Shown here piece by piece: positions 25,519 to 34,739 of a stretch of 64,000 nt of DNA. A program made the position numbers and the translations under genes. The first letter of the stretch is position 1. Each line of letters opens with the position of its first letter. Below the pieces are notes generated by a model that saw only the letters and a program-made list of their open reading frames with translations, was not told where the DNA came from and ran no database searches. Source of the DNA: Ancylomarina subtilis (GTDB lineage: Bacteria; Bacteroidota; Bacteroidia; Bacteroidales; Marinifilaceae); assembly GCF_004217115.1 (NCBI RefSeq), contig NZ_SHKN01000002.1, positions 124,001 to 188,000 on the forward strand. The letters run 5' to 3'.

Positions 25519-25974
25519 TTATTTGTCTTTCTTTCTACAATCCTGACATGTGCCATATATGTAAAGCGAATGATGGGAAACTAAAAAGTCCATATCATCT
25601 GAAACATTGTTTCTGACATCTTCCAGTCGGGTGTCACAAAACTCCAGTACTTTACCACATTTTGTACAGATCAAATGATCGTGCTTGTTGCTATCGTAAG
25701 CTTTCTCGAATTGAGCAATGTTTTTTCCAAACTGATGCTTAATTACAAGCTTACAATCTAAAAGAAGATCGATAGTATTATAAAGAGTAGCTCTACTTAC
25801 ACGATAATTTTTATTCTTCATAAAAATATAAAGCGACTCAATATCAAAGTGACCTTCACGGGAATATATTTCGTCAAGTATGGCATATCTTTCAGGTGTT
25901 TTTCTGTGGCCCTTCTTTTGAAGGTAATCAGTAAACATCTTTTTTACAATTTCTTTTGTGTCTTCGCTAATCAT
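25519..25974 (-). CDS. Fur-family transcriptional regulator
   Basis: A 151-aa metal- or peroxide-responsive repressor. The N-terminal winged helix includes [20 protein letters not shown], with recognition helix [20 protein letters not shown]. The dimerisation domain has [18 protein letters not shown]. Two Cys pairs, CTKC and CQDC near the C-terminus, form the structural zinc site. Fur, Zur and PerR cannot be separated on the motifs alone. The usual metal-site histidines are present at HFDIES and KHDH. A partial AT-rich inverted element is upstream of the start, too weak to call a Fur or PerR box. The gene lies between the RelA/SpoT gene and purA, as in many Bacteroidota. Confidence 0.92.
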   Translation of the reverse strand: MISEDTKEIVKKMFTDYLQKKGHRKTPERYAILDEIYSREGHFDIESLYIFMKNKNYRVSRATLYNTIDLLLDCKLVIKHQFGKNIAQFEKAYDSNKHDHLICTKCGKVLEFCDTRLEDVRNNVSDDMDFLVSHHSLYIYGTCQDCRKKDK

Positions 25975-26074
25975 ACTTTTAAAGCTATATTACTATCTAA
26001 TCTAATTTTAAATAACGGGACTAAAATAGTGTTTTTTTTTGATTACTTGCAAAACTAGAAGCAAAAAAAATGGA

Positions 26075-28306
26075 TTAACTGTATTCTTCTATATTTTCAA
26101 TTCGTCTTACGTTATCGAGACCTTTAATTTTGATTAGTTTTTTCATTAGGTTGTTTAAGTCCTCTGTATTATGCACATAGAGGTGTATTAAGCCTTCAAA
26201 AACGCCATCGTGGCTTTCGAAATGTATCGATCGCATGTTGACATGATGATCTTTTGAAATAATAGACGTGATATCGTTAACGATTCCGATCTTATCGATA
26301 CCATTGAGTTCTATAATGGCAAGAAAAGACATCAAACGGTGACTGGTCCAGTTTGCTTCAAGAATTCGATCCCCTTGACTTGACATGAGTTTTAGTGCAT
26401 TGGGACATTTTCTTTTGTGAATGGTAACATTGTTAGCCATATCCACATAGCCCACGACGTCATCACCCGGAATCGGTTTACAACATGTTGCAATTTTGTA
26501 TTTTTCTTCAGACATGGTTTCTTCAAGAAGAAAAGGTTTCTTCTTATCAATCTCGGGTTTGCTTTCAGTTACCTGAGAATCGATCTTTTTGTCATCACTA
26601 CCAAAGAGCTGAAGTTTCCAGTATTTAATAAATTTGTTTCTTGATTTCTTTTTGACAATCCGTTCTATTTCATCGAGCTTCAGTTGTGAAGAGCCGATAT
26701 TTAAGAAAAGCGTATCTTTATTTGTAAACTGATAGTGTTCCATCAGTTTTTTAGTGGCTTTTGAATTTAAAACGAGTCCAATGCTTTGGAGATATTCTTC
26801 AAGTTTCTTATTCCCTGCTCGAATTAGACGTTTTCTATTATCCTTAAATTCGGCTTTAATTTTTGATTTAGCTTTAGCCGTCACAACATATTCCAACCAT
26901 TCTTCTTTCGGTTTTTGTTTTTCAGATGTTAAAATCTCGACCTGATCGCCGCTATGTAGAATGTAGTTAAGAGGAACCAATTTGTGATTAACTTTTGCTC
27001 CAATGCATTGGTTTCCAATGTCGGTGTGGATTTCGTAAGCAAAATCTAAGGCACTGGCATGTTTGGGTAAGGTTTTAATTAAACCTTTGGGTGTAAAGAC
27101 TTGAATTTCCTGAGAAAATAAATTCAAACGAAATTCATCGAGAAAAGCTAAAGCGTCTGATTCAGGATTTTCTAAAATTTCACGGACATCTTTAAGCCAC
27201 TTATCTAGTTCTGATTCACTGTCTGTGTTATATCTTGAATGCGCAATAAAACCGCGCTCAGCGATTTCGTTCATTCTATTTGAGCAAATTTGAATTTCTA
27301 CCCATTTCCCCAATGGACCCATGGCGGTCATGTGAAGCGCTTCATAACCATTGGCTTTCGGCGTGCTCATCCAATCACGAATACGTTCAGGTTTTGGTTT
27401 GTAAATATCTGTAATTAAAGAATAAATATTCCAACATTGATTTTTTTCGGGTACACCTTCCTGAGGTTTAAATATGACCCTGATAGCTGGAAGATCATAA
27501 ATGTCTTGTAGTTTAATTTTATGGTTTTCAATCTTATTCCAGATTGAGAATATTGAACGGGGCCTATTAATAATAGTACAGACGATATTATTGTCGGTTA
27601 GTCGTTCTTTTATAGGCTGAATAATTTGTTCCAGAACCAGTTCTTGTTCAGCCTCTTTATTTTTAATTTTCTCGGCGATATTCTTATAATCTTCCGGATG
27701 CTCGTACATCAAACTTAAATCTTCAAGCTCTGATTTAATCTTGTATAGTCCCAGTCGGTGGGCCAGAGGAGCAAAAAGGAATAGGGTTTCTCCTGCGATC
27801 TTCATTTGCTTACGCAGAGGCATGGAGCTTAGTGTACGCATGTTGTGCAAACGGTCCGCAATTTTGAGAATAATAACACGAATATCATCAGAAAGGGTCA
27901 ATAGCATCTTTCTGAAATTCTCAGCTTGCATTGAGGTTTGTTGATTGAAAGCGCCGGATATTTTTGTGAGACCATCGACAATGGCAGCGACTTTGTCTCC
28001 AAAATGATGTGCAATATCTTCAACGGTGTAATCGGTATCCTCTACAACATCGTGTAATAGGGCAGATACGATAGATTTTGTTCCCAGCCCGATTTCTTTA
28101 GCTGCTATCTCGGCAACTTCGATAGGGTGTATAATATAGGGTTCTCCTGATTTTCGACGCACGCCTCTATGGGCATCCCAGGCAAAATGGAATGCCTTGT
28201 CTATCATTGCTTTTGTTTCGGGCGTATTGCTTCTTTTACAACTTGCCAAAAGCTTTTGATAGCTTGCCAGGATTAATTCTTTATCTTGTTGGGTTTCAAC
28301 AGTCAT
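26075..28306 (-). CDS. RelA/SpoT-family (p)ppGpp synthetase/hydrolase
   Basis: A 743-aa long RSH enzyme that makes and degrades the stringent-response alarmone (p)ppGpp. Domain order: HD hydrolase (about 30-190; HPIEVAEIAA, LLHDVVEDTDY with the HD pair), synthetase (about 240-370; RPRSIFSIWNKI, ANGYEALHMTAMGP), TGS (about 400-465; VFTPKGLIKTLPKHASALDFAY), a zinc-finger-like/CC region (ATCCKPIPGDDVVGY) and the C-terminal ACT domain (about 665-740). Key hydrolase residues (HD, and ED of VVEDTD) are present, so it looks bifunctional like SpoT/Rel rather than a RelA with a dead hydrolase. It heads the Fur and purA genes on the minus strand. Confidence 0.95.
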   Translation of the reverse strand: MTVETQQDKELILASYQKLLASCKRSNTPETKAMIDKAFHFAWDAHRGVRRKSGEPYIIHPIEVAEIAAKEIGLGTKSIVSALLHDVVEDTDYTVEDIAHHFGDKVAAIVDGLTKISGAFNQQTSMQAENFRKMLLTLSDDIRVIILKIADRLHNMRTLSSMPLRKQMKIAGETLFLFAPLAHRLGLYKIKSELEDLSLMYEHPEDYKNIAEKIKNKEAEQELVLEQIIQPIKERLTDNNIVCTIINRPRSIFSIWNKIENHKIKLQDIYDLPAIRVIFKPQEGVPEKNQCWNIYSLITDIYKPKPERIRDWMSTPKANGYEALHMTAMGPLGKWVEIQICSNRMNEIAERGFIAHSRYNTDSESELDKWLKDVREILENPESDALAFLDEFRLNLFSQEIQVFTPKGLIKTLPKHASALDFAYEIHTDIGNQCIGAKVNHKLVPLNYILHSGDQVEILTSEKQKPKEEWLEYVVTAKAKSKIKAEFKDNRKRLIRAGNKKLEEYLQSIGLVLNSKATKKLMEHYQFTNKDTLFLNIGSSQLKLDEIERIVKKKSRNKFIKYWKLQLFGSDDKKIDSQVTESKPEIDKKKPFLLEETMSEEKYKIATCCKPIPGDDVVGYVDMANNVTIHKRKCPNALKLMSSQGDRILEANWTSHRLMSFLAIIELNGIDKIGIVNDITSIISKDHHVNMRSIHFESHDGVFEGLIHLYVHNTEDLNNLMKKLIKIKGLDNVRRIENIEEYS

Positions 28307-28554
28307 ATGGTGCTAATTTATATTATATCGTAATACAAACCGGAAAAATATATAAATACAATTTAAGATAGAAATTGACCTCTGAAAAGAATTTATTTTC
28401 GATTTGTTGTTGTAAGTGACTTATAAAATTAATTAAAACTCCCGATTTTCCTGCCTGTTTAGCCAATTTATTTAGACCAGATTTTATTAGTTCGGGTAAA
28501 AGGGATTGGATTAACGTTTCTAAAATGAGAGTTTTGGATTTGCTGGAAATAGAA

Positions 28555-28584
28555 AAGAGCAATTAGTTTGTACTAATTGCTCTT
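28555..28584 (-). terminator. Terminator after the M16 peptidase pair
   Basis: A 13-bp perfect stem, AAGAGCAATTAGT pairing with ACTAATTGCTCTT, has a TTGT loop and a pyrimidine-rich tail on the minus strand. It lies about 20 bases after the second peptidase stop. Confidence 0.85.
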
Positions 28585-28602
28585 AATTATATTTCTTGTG
28601 AA

Positions 28603-29895
28603 TCAGGCTTTGTTTTCGCCAACTACGATCTCGTAAAGATCTTCTTTTTTGAAATAAGTATTGGCTAGTTCCCTTAGTTTTTGCGATGTTGTCGCTTTTA
28701 TTTCTTGAAGGAATTTTTCGTAATACGAGTTGTCGAATCCGAAAAGAAGGTTGCTTCTTAGGCTTTCTGATAATGCGAACGGGCTATCAAAGCTGCGAAG
28801 CATTTCTCCTGCAAAAAAGTTTTTCACCAAATTTAGTTCATCTTCAGGAACGATCTCTTCTCTCAGTCTATCAATTTCTTTGTAAATCTCAGAGATAGCG
28901 GCTTCGCACACATCCGTCCCTACTTCGGTTATAATTGCAAAATGCCCCGATTCCAGATGTGAAAGGAGTACCGAATTAATCCCATATGTGTAGCCTTTTT
29001 CTTCTCGGATATTTTGCATCAAACGAGAACCAAAATAGCCACCAAGAACCAGATTGAGTAGCATAATACCTGCAAAATCAGGATGCGTTTTATTAAAGAG
29101 AGGACGTCCAATTCGAATGGATGATTGTACTGCATCTTTTTTAAGAACAAAGGTTTTCTTTTCTTCTGAACTGATAAGTTTGTGTTCAGGTTTAATGTTC
29201 GTAGCCTTTGTATCCCAGGCAGAGGCCCCAAATCGGCTTTCGATTTTGGCTAATACCGTCTCATTCATTTTCCCGGAAACGATAATACGGCAATTGTCTG
29301 ATGTATAAAAGTTTTTGTAATAAGCCTTGATATCATCCAATTCGACTTCATCAAAAACCTTTGCCTCAAATACATTAGCATAAGGGTGCTTTTCCCCATA
29401 GATGAGCGCATTGAATTTTTCCTTAGCCAGAGCGTTTGTTTTTTCTCTGTTAACTAAAAAGTTTTGCTTTTTGTTGCTGAGAATGGTTTTGAATTCTTTC
29501 TCAGGAAAAGTAGGGAATTTTATAATCTGCTCAAGTAATTCCAGAGTTTCATCCAGATATTTGTTTAAGGTGTATAAACAAACACTGGCATCGTGCTGGC
29601 TGTTGTTATAAGCGATATACGCCCCATAAAAATCAAACTTTTCAGCAAGCTCACCTGCTGAATATTTTTCAGTCCCTTCATTGAGCATCGAATTACAGGT
29701 GCCGGAAATGAGGGGTGATTTCTGATACCAAAGCCCGGCATTAAAGATCATCTCAATTTTCAAAACATCTTGACTTCCTCCAGCAATAATATGGACAGGA
29801 ATCTGGTTACTCAAAATCTCTTGTTTCGATTTAGGAATATCTACATGCTCAATTGTTTTAAAAAGAGGAGGTAGTATGCGATTCAATTTCTCCAT
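28603..29895 (-). CDS. M16-family peptidase-like protein lacking the zinc site
   Basis: A 430-aa M16 (pitrilysin/insulinase-like) protein. The usual inverted zinc motif HxxEH is missing where it should be (the region reads ISGTCNSMLNEGTEK). The C-terminal half keeps the family features, for example QNIREEKGYTYGINS, which carries the R/Y pair that completes the substrate pocket in partner subunits. Its ATG overlaps the stop of the upstream catalytic M16 gene by one base (TAATG). The two probably form a catalytic/non-catalytic heterodimer like the paired bacterial M16B peptidases and the mitochondrial processing peptidase. No signal peptide is seen, so it may act in the cytosol. An upstream start would add 12 residues and overlap the previous gene. 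Confidence 0.9.
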   Translation of the reverse strand: MEKLNRILPPLFKTIEHVDIPKSKQEILSNQIPVHIIAGGSQDVLKIEMIFNAGLWYQKSPLISGTCNSMLNEGTEKYSAGELAEKFDFYGAYIAYNNSQHDASVCLYTLNKYLDETLELLEQIIKFPTFPEKEFKTILSNKKQNFLVNREKTNALAKEKFNALIYGEKHPYANVFEAKVFDEVELDDIKAYYKNFYTSDNCRIIVSGKMNETVLAKIESRFGASAWDTKATNIKPEHKLISSEEKKTFVLKKDAVQSSIRIGRPLFNKTHPDFAGIMLLNLVLGGYFGSRLMQNIREEKGYTYGINSVLLSHLESGHFAIITEVGTDVCEAAISEIYKEIDRLREEIVPEDELNLVKNFFAGEMLRSFDSPFALSESLRSNLLFGFDNSYYEKFLQEIKATTSQKLRELANTYFKKEDLYEIVVGENKA

Positions 29896-31136
29896 TATTG
29901 TTTTTTTGCGTGGTAATAAAGTGTGGAACAATTTTCTTTAATCAGAATCTTTTGAGCCATTTCCTGTAAATCAGAAGTGCTGACTTTATTGTACTTTTCA
30001 ACTTCAAGATTGATATCCTCAGCTTGTCCTGTGATTTCGTGCTGAGCAATATTCATGGCTTTATTCAGGAAACTGATCTCAGAGAATACCAGGGAAGATT
30101 CAATCTTATTTTTCACTTTTTGAAGTTCATATTCATTCGCTTTGGTAGCTGAAACTTCATTGAGTACGTCCCATATTGCATTTTCGGCATCTTGCATATT
30201 AACCCCTTCGGTAAGTTTTCCGCTGATAACGAATAAGCCGGGTTCAAAATCACCAGTTAAATAAGCATCTATGCTTGAGAAAAGGTTCTTTTCTTTTATA
30301 AGGGTTTGAAATATTCGTGATGATTGACCATTGGACAAAATATCGGAAAGCAGATCCACTTTATAAAAATCCTCATGATTTCGACTACACATATGAAAAG
30401 CCATATAGATGGCATCATAAGGCACTTCTCTTTCAAGATGAAGGGAACGGAATTCGGTTTGTTTGGGTTCTACCGGTAAATTTCGGGGCGTAAGTTCTCT
30501 CCGTTCAATAGGACCAAACCATTTTTCAGCAAGTCGTTTTACCTCTTCGGTTTCAACATGGCCTGAAACAACCAATACGGCATTGTTGGGTGCATAATGA
30601 TGAAAGAAAAAGTCCTTCACATCTTGTAATTTTGCATCAGCGATATGCTCGATACACTTCCCAATTGTTGACCACTGGTAGGGGTGCTTTTTATAGGCCA
30701 AAGGGCGAAGATGCAACCAAATATCCCCATAGGGTTGATTGAAATAATGCTGTTTAAACTCTTCAATGACAACGGCTTTCTGAACATCTAAACTCTTTTC
30801 AGTAAAGGCTAAACTCAACATTCTGTCAGATTCTAACCAAAAACCGGTTTCCAGATTTTCTTTAGGGACAGTTAGATAATAGTTTGTAACATCATTACTT
30901 GTCCATGCATTATTATCCCCCCCAACCTGCTGAAGCGGTTCATCATAATTGGGAATATTTAGTGAACCTCCAAACATGAGGTGCTCAAACAGATGAGCAA
31001 AACCCGTCTGGTCAGGATTTTCATCCTTAGCCCCAATATTATATAGAATATTAATAGCAGCTAAAGGTGTCGAAGTATCGCGATGTACGATTACTTTAAG
31101 TCCATTATCGAGTGTAAACTTATCGAATTCAATCAT
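29895..31136 (-). CDS. M16-family zinc peptidase (catalytic subunit)
   Basis: A 413-aa zinc metallopeptidase of the M16B type. The zinc-binding motif HLFEH (in FAHLFEHLMFGGS, residues about 45-57) is intact, and the downstream Glu ligand is likely in AVVIEEFKQHY. No signal peptide or membrane helix is seen. It precedes the non-catalytic paralogue with a one-base TAATG overlap, so equal amounts of both subunits are expected. Roles of such pairs range from peptide degradation to processing of small proteins; the substrate is unknown. The gene follows the FabK-like flavoprotein gene by 76 bases with no clear terminator, so the three may be one operon. Confidence 0.93.
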   Translation of the reverse strand: MIEFDKFTLDNGLKVIVHRDTSTPLAAINILYNIGAKDENPDQTGFAHLFEHLMFGGSLNIPNYDEPLQQVGGDNNAWTSNDVTNYYLTVPKENLETGFWLESDRMLSLAFTEKSLDVQKAVVIEEFKQHYFNQPYGDIWLHLRPLAYKKHPYQWSTIGKCIEHIADAKLQDVKDFFFHHYAPNNAVLVVSGHVETEEVKRLAEKWFGPIERRELTPRNLPVEPKQTEFRSLHLEREVPYDAIYMAFHMCSRNHEDFYKVDLLSDILSNGQSSRIFQTLIKEKNLFSSIDAYLTGDFEPGLFVISGKLTEGVNMQDAENAIWDVLNEVSATKANEYELQKVKNKIESSLVFSEISFLNKAMNIAQHEITGQAEDINLEVEKYNKVSTSDLQEMAQKILIKENCSTLYYHAKKQ

Positions 31137-31212
31137 TTTTTTATTTTAATTCGGAAGCTTCGTTTTGTTTTCGTGATGAAAACATCTGCAATAGCCAGCC
31201 TTTTTTGTTCTT

Positions 31213-32172
31213 TTAGAATTGGTATTTTGATTGTACTGATTGAAGAATTGCAAGTTCTTGTTTGTATTCGGTCATCATTTCTTCCATGATTTGTGCAACC
31301 GGCTGAATTGATTTTACCATTGCACCAACTTGACCTATTTCCAGTTCACCCTCTTCAAGATCACCTTCGAATATTCCTTTTTTTGAACGCCCTTTACCCA
31401 GTAATTCTTTCATTTCTTCAGGTGATGCACCTCGACATTCAGCCTCGTTAACCTGATCGAAAAACTTATTTTTAATCAATCGGGTAGGGGCTAGTTTTTT
31501 TAGTGCAAGTTTGGTTCCGCCTTCGTCTAATTTTACAATAGCTTCTTTAAAATTGATGTGTGATGACGATTCTGTTGATGCTGCAAAACGAGTTCCAATC
31601 TGAACACCATCAGCGCCCAAACTAAGAGCGGCTAAAATGCTCTTCCCACAGCCAATACCACCTGCTGCAATTAAAGGCAAGCTCGTTACTTTTCTAACAT
31701 TTGGAATTAAGGCTAGTGTTGTCGTTTCTTCACGACCATTATGACCGCCAGCTTCAAAACCTTCGGCAACAATGGCGTCAACACCGGCATCTTCGCATTT
31801 TTTTGCAAAAAAAGCACTTGAAACCACATGCACAACGGTAATGCCATGCTTCTTTAAAAATGGTGTCCATTTTTTTGGGCTACCAGCTGAAGTAAACACG
31901 ATTTTGATTCCTTCTTTTACGATAATATCCATAATCTTATCCATCTCAGGATAAAGTAAAGGCACATTAACTCCAAAGGGTTTTTTACATGCTGCTTTTG
32001 CTTTTTGAATATGTTCCTGAAAAGTATCCGGGTGCATCGAGCCAGCACCGATTAGTCCCAAGCCTCCTGCGTTACTAACTGCAGTTGCAAGTTTCCATCC
32101 TGAACACCATACCATTCCACCTTGAATGATCGGTTTTTCGATGCCAAAAAGTTGAGTGATTCTATTTATCAT
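31213..32172 (-). CDS. FMN-dependent enoyl-ACP reductase II (FabK)-like / nitronate monooxygenase
   Basis: A 319-aa TIM-barrel flavoprotein. The N-terminus IIQGGMVWCSGWKLATAVSNAGGLGLIG and the glycine-rich loops EGFEAGGHNGREETTT and AAGGIGCGKSILAALSLGADGVQIGTRF are shared by FabK enoyl-ACP reductases and nitronate monooxygenases. FabK is used in fatty acid elongation by many Bacteroidota, and EGFEAGGHNG resembles it, so FabK is a reasonable guess. Motifs alone do not settle which activity it has. The gene lies 76 bases before the M16 peptidase pair, possibly in one operon, though the functional link is not obvious. Confidence 0.8.
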   Translation of the reverse strand: MINRITQLFGIEKPIIQGGMVWCSGWKLATAVSNAGGLGLIGAGSMHPDTFQEHIQKAKAACKKPFGVNVPLLYPEMDKIMDIIVKEGIKIVFTSAGSPKKWTPFLKKHGITVVHVVSSAFFAKKCEDAGVDAIVAEGFEAGGHNGREETTTLALIPNVRKVTSLPLIAAGGIGCGKSILAALSLGADGVQIGTRFAASTESSSHINFKEAIVKLDEGGTKLALKKLAPTRLIKNKFFDQVNEAECRGASPEEMKELLGKGRSKKGIFEGDLEEGELEIGQVGAMVKSIQPVAQIMEEMMTEYKQELAILQSVQSKYQF

Positions 32173-32281
32173 GATTATTTGTTACTGAGTGTGTGCAAAA
32201 AAAAGACACTAAGAAAAACAAACTTCTTGTGTCTTATTGTATGTCGGCAAAATTAGGAAAAATCTTGGGATATGACTGATA

Positions 32282-32908
32282 TTAAGGATTAAGATTAGAA
32301 CTTAGCATCTCCGGACTGATTTTTTGTTTTGATGTAAAATCGATAGAATAGAGGATTTTAATCTCATCAGCGGTAGAAATTGCTCCGAAAAAAGCCGTGG
32401 GTGGTTTAATTTTAAAATCAGACATTTTTAGATCGATATGACCTGTGATATTCATCTTTCTACTTCCCAATATTTTCCCATTTATAGGAAGTTTAACATC
32501 TTTTGATTGCCCTGAGATAATGAGTGTCCCAAAAGCGACAGCATTAAAACTGGCTGGTTTATTATTTCTAATTGTAATTTTTTTCAATAAAAAAGTGATG
32601 TATGGGAAGTGCGATAAATCCATAGCCTTATGGGCTTTTTTCTCCATGGCACTTTCCTTACTTTTAAACTGGTTCCCTTCAATTTTAAACTCAATATTCT
32701 TCAGTTTTTTTAGTGAGTTGTTGGGTATTTCATAGTCTAATGTTTCGGTTTGGAATTCGACATACATTTCCCAATCATGAACATTCGAGGTTCCCAATAC
32801 ACGAATGGAACTGGTTTCAGGAATAAGGTGAATACTGTTTTGAGCAATAGCCGTGTTGTTGAAAACGAAAAGCAATAGGCTAAATATGTGTATCAACCTG
32901 AAGGGCAT
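32282..32908 (-). CDS. YceI-family periplasmic lipid-binding-like protein
   Basis: A 208-aa exported protein. A signal peptide covers about residues 1-22 (hydrophobic core IFSLLLFVFNNTAIA). The mature part matches the YceI lipocalin-like fold: SIRVLGTSNVHDWEMYVEF near the N-terminus, then FPYITFLLKK, GTLIISGQSKDVKLPI and MKISD-like KMSDFKIKPP. YceI proteins bind polyisoprenoid-type lipids in a barrel. No operon partner is evident. The ATG at 32908 starts a typical leader. Confidence 0.85.
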   Translation of the reverse strand: MPFRLIHIFSLLLFVFNNTAIAQNSIHLIPETSSIRVLGTSNVHDWEMYVEFQTETLDYEIPNNSLKKLKNIEFKIEGNQFKSKESAMEKKAHKAMDLSHFPYITFLLKKITIRNNKPASFNAVAFGTLIISGQSKDVKLPINGKILGSRKMNITGHIDLKMSDFKIKPPTAFFGAISTADEIKILYSIDFTSKQKISPEMLSSNLNP

Positions 32909-33052
32909 ATAATGAGGAATTTGTGAATATTAATGAAGGAGGGATCAATTTAAGCAATATTTCTCATTTGAGTCTGTTTTTAATATAGAATAACAAAGAC
33001 TCTGCTCTCTGATTTTAAAATTGAATAGAGGAGGTCTGAACAGAAGGTTGTT

Positions 33053-33535
33053 TTATTTTTTCTTGAATTCGATCATTCGCCTTACACTCAGGCCTTTGTT
33101 TTTTCCAATAACTTTTATGAAATCTAATATTTCTCGATTGAAACGGAAAGCTAAATGTCTTAATTTAAATGGCATCTGACTATCATCGTGTTTTGTGAAA
33201 AGGAAATAATTGGGTTTGTATTCAATCTGTTTGATTTCATCCCAAAATATGATTTGTTCTTTATTGAATACACTTCTTTTTACACTGATTCGTTCCTCAT
33301 CAATTAAAATAAATGCCTTTCCAAAAATCTTAGCAAAAGGAATTCCTCTACCTTCTAAAATGAACAAGGATCCTAACAAAAACAGACCAATGAGATAAAA
33401 TAGGTCAAAATCATTGAAGCCCTCTTCGATATAGAATTTAGACCCAATCCATAAAATAATAAGGACAAAATGTAAGATGCCAATAATTGTTTTAGTTGTC
33501 GATTTTTGAACGAGTAAGTCTTTTTCGAATTTCAT
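33053..33535 (-). CDS. Small membrane protein with PH-like domain
   Basis: A 160-aa protein with two predicted membrane segments near residues 16-32 and 45-62 and a soluble C-terminal part. That part (AFILIDEERISVKRSVFNKEQIIFWDEIKQIEYK) looks like a bacterial PH (bPH-type) domain, judged from the beta-hairpin pattern with a conserved-looking FWDEI. I do not recognise a named family. It follows the surface operon and is not clearly cotranscribed with it. The ATG at 33535 gives a full-length reading. Confidence 0.6.
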   Translation of the reverse strand: MKFEKDLLVQKSTTKTIIGILHFVLIILWIGSKFYIEEGFNDFDLFYLIGLFLLGSLFILEGRGIPFAKIFGKAFILIDEERISVKRSVFNKEQIIFWDEIKQIEYKPNYFLFTKHDDSQMPFKLRHLAFRFNREILDFIKVIGKNKGLSVRRMIEFKKK

Positions 33536-33653
33536 ATATTATTATTTTATAGCTGAAGATAATAATTATTGTTTATTTGTAGAGTTTTGACTGATAAGTT
33601 TTTGTTTGAAGATGGAAATAAGTTCATCTGATTTCGATTTACGAATTGATGTT

Positions 33654-34718
33654 TTAGTCATCCTCTAGAATTCTCCACAAATCAAGATAAATAGGGAGAT
33701 GATCGCTGAATCCTCCATGATATTTGTATCCAATATAAGTTCTAAAAGGTCGTATTCCTTTATATGATTTATCAGTTTCCAGTAAGAATGATGGAGCAAA
33801 AAGATGCATGTCTTTAGGTTGTGCATTTAAAATCCCCAATCCATTCATCAATGCTCCTGAGACGATGAATTGATCGAGCATACCCCAAGTTCCCTGATAT
33901 TTGTGTGAAGCGATCGTGTTTTTACTACTCAGATATGAAGCTAGATTATACAATTCATCATTTTTAAATTCAAGATTGGGTTTATTAGCTTTTAAGGTTT
34001 TAGTAATCGATTTATTGTTGGGGTAGTCATTGAAATCTCCCATAATAATGATTTTAGCTTTTGAGTTCTCTACGAAAATCGAATCCATTTTATCTCGCAG
34101 AAGCCGAGCGGCGGCTATTCTTTTATGTTCCGATTCCAGTTGTCCTCCCCATCGGGATGGCCAATGATTAACAAATAAATGTAAGGTGTCGTCGGTATGT
34201 GTAGTGCCTTTTACGTATAAAATTTCTCGTGTTGTAGAATGAGTGGCACCTTTATAAATTAGTCTTAAAAATGCGGTGTCGATAGGGAAGAAGCTTTCGG
34301 GTTGGAATAAAAGGGCCACATCAATCCCTCGATGATCCGGAGATTCTTTGTGAATGATTTGATATTTGGACTTTTTTAATGGTGTTGAATAGATAATTCC
34401 ATTTAAGACCTTTTTATTCTCAATTTCACATAGTCCTACGATGTCAGGAAGTTGCCAACCACCAGCAGCTATAATGACCTTCGCTATTTTTGAGCATTTG
34501 TCCTGGTATTTTTTCCATGTCCAATATTTTTTCCCTTGAGGTAAAAATTCAGCATCGTTTTTTAAACTGTCATCTTTTGTGTCGAAGAGATTCTCAACAT
34601 TGTAAAATAAAATCCGATAGTCAGAACGTAAGTCATTAATCTCTTCTCTAAAGGGCGATTGAGAAAAGGAACTCTGATGGAAAAATAAGACCAGTATTAA
34701 AAAGGTAATATTCTTCAT
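33654..34718 (-). CDS. Secreted endonuclease/exonuclease/phosphatase-family protein
   Basis: A 354-aa exported member of the DNase I-like EEP superfamily. A signal peptide covers about residues 1-19. Active-site landmarks in order: FYNVENLFD (metal-binding Asn), DIVGLCEIENKK (metal-binding Glu), VNHWPSRWGG (His), IIMGDFNDYP (the Asp-Asn pair) and GGFSDHLPIYLDL (the terminal Ser-Asp-His). The full catalytic set is present, so it should be active, either as a nuclease or as a phosphodiesterase on lipids or sugars. It is the last gene of the T9SS adhesin operon, only 21 bases after the lipoprotein gene, so it is likely made together with the surface proteins. Confidence 0.88.
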   Translation of the reverse strand: MKNITFLILVLFFHQSSFSQSPFREEINDLRSDYRILFYNVENLFDTKDDSLKNDAEFLPQGKKYWTWKKYQDKCSKIAKVIIAAGGWQLPDIVGLCEIENKKVLNGIIYSTPLKKSKYQIIHKESPDHRGIDVALLFQPESFFPIDTAFLRLIYKGATHSTTREILYVKGTTHTDDTLHLFVNHWPSRWGGQLESEHKRIAAARLLRDKMDSIFVENSKAKIIIMGDFNDYPNNKSITKTLKANKPNLEFKNDELYNLASYLSSKNTIASHKYQGTWGMLDQFIVSGALMNGLGILNAQPKDMHLFAPSFLLETDKSYKGIRPFRTYIGYKYHGGFSDHLPIYLDLWRILEDD

Positions 34719-34739
34719 GCTTACTCCTATGAGATAATA

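Noticed and set aside
25975-26074. PerR/Fur box upstream of the Fur-family gene
   Set aside because: The best match to the 15-base PerR consensus is only about 10 of 15 positions in AT-rich DNA, which is expected by chance.
28323-28562. Minus-strand reading frame of 79 codons between the RelA/SpoT gene and the M16 peptidase pair
   Set aside because: Its only start is a TTG that lies inside the terminator of the M16 genes, it has no ATG, and the sequence shows no recognised motif. A pseudogene remnant is possible but not supported.
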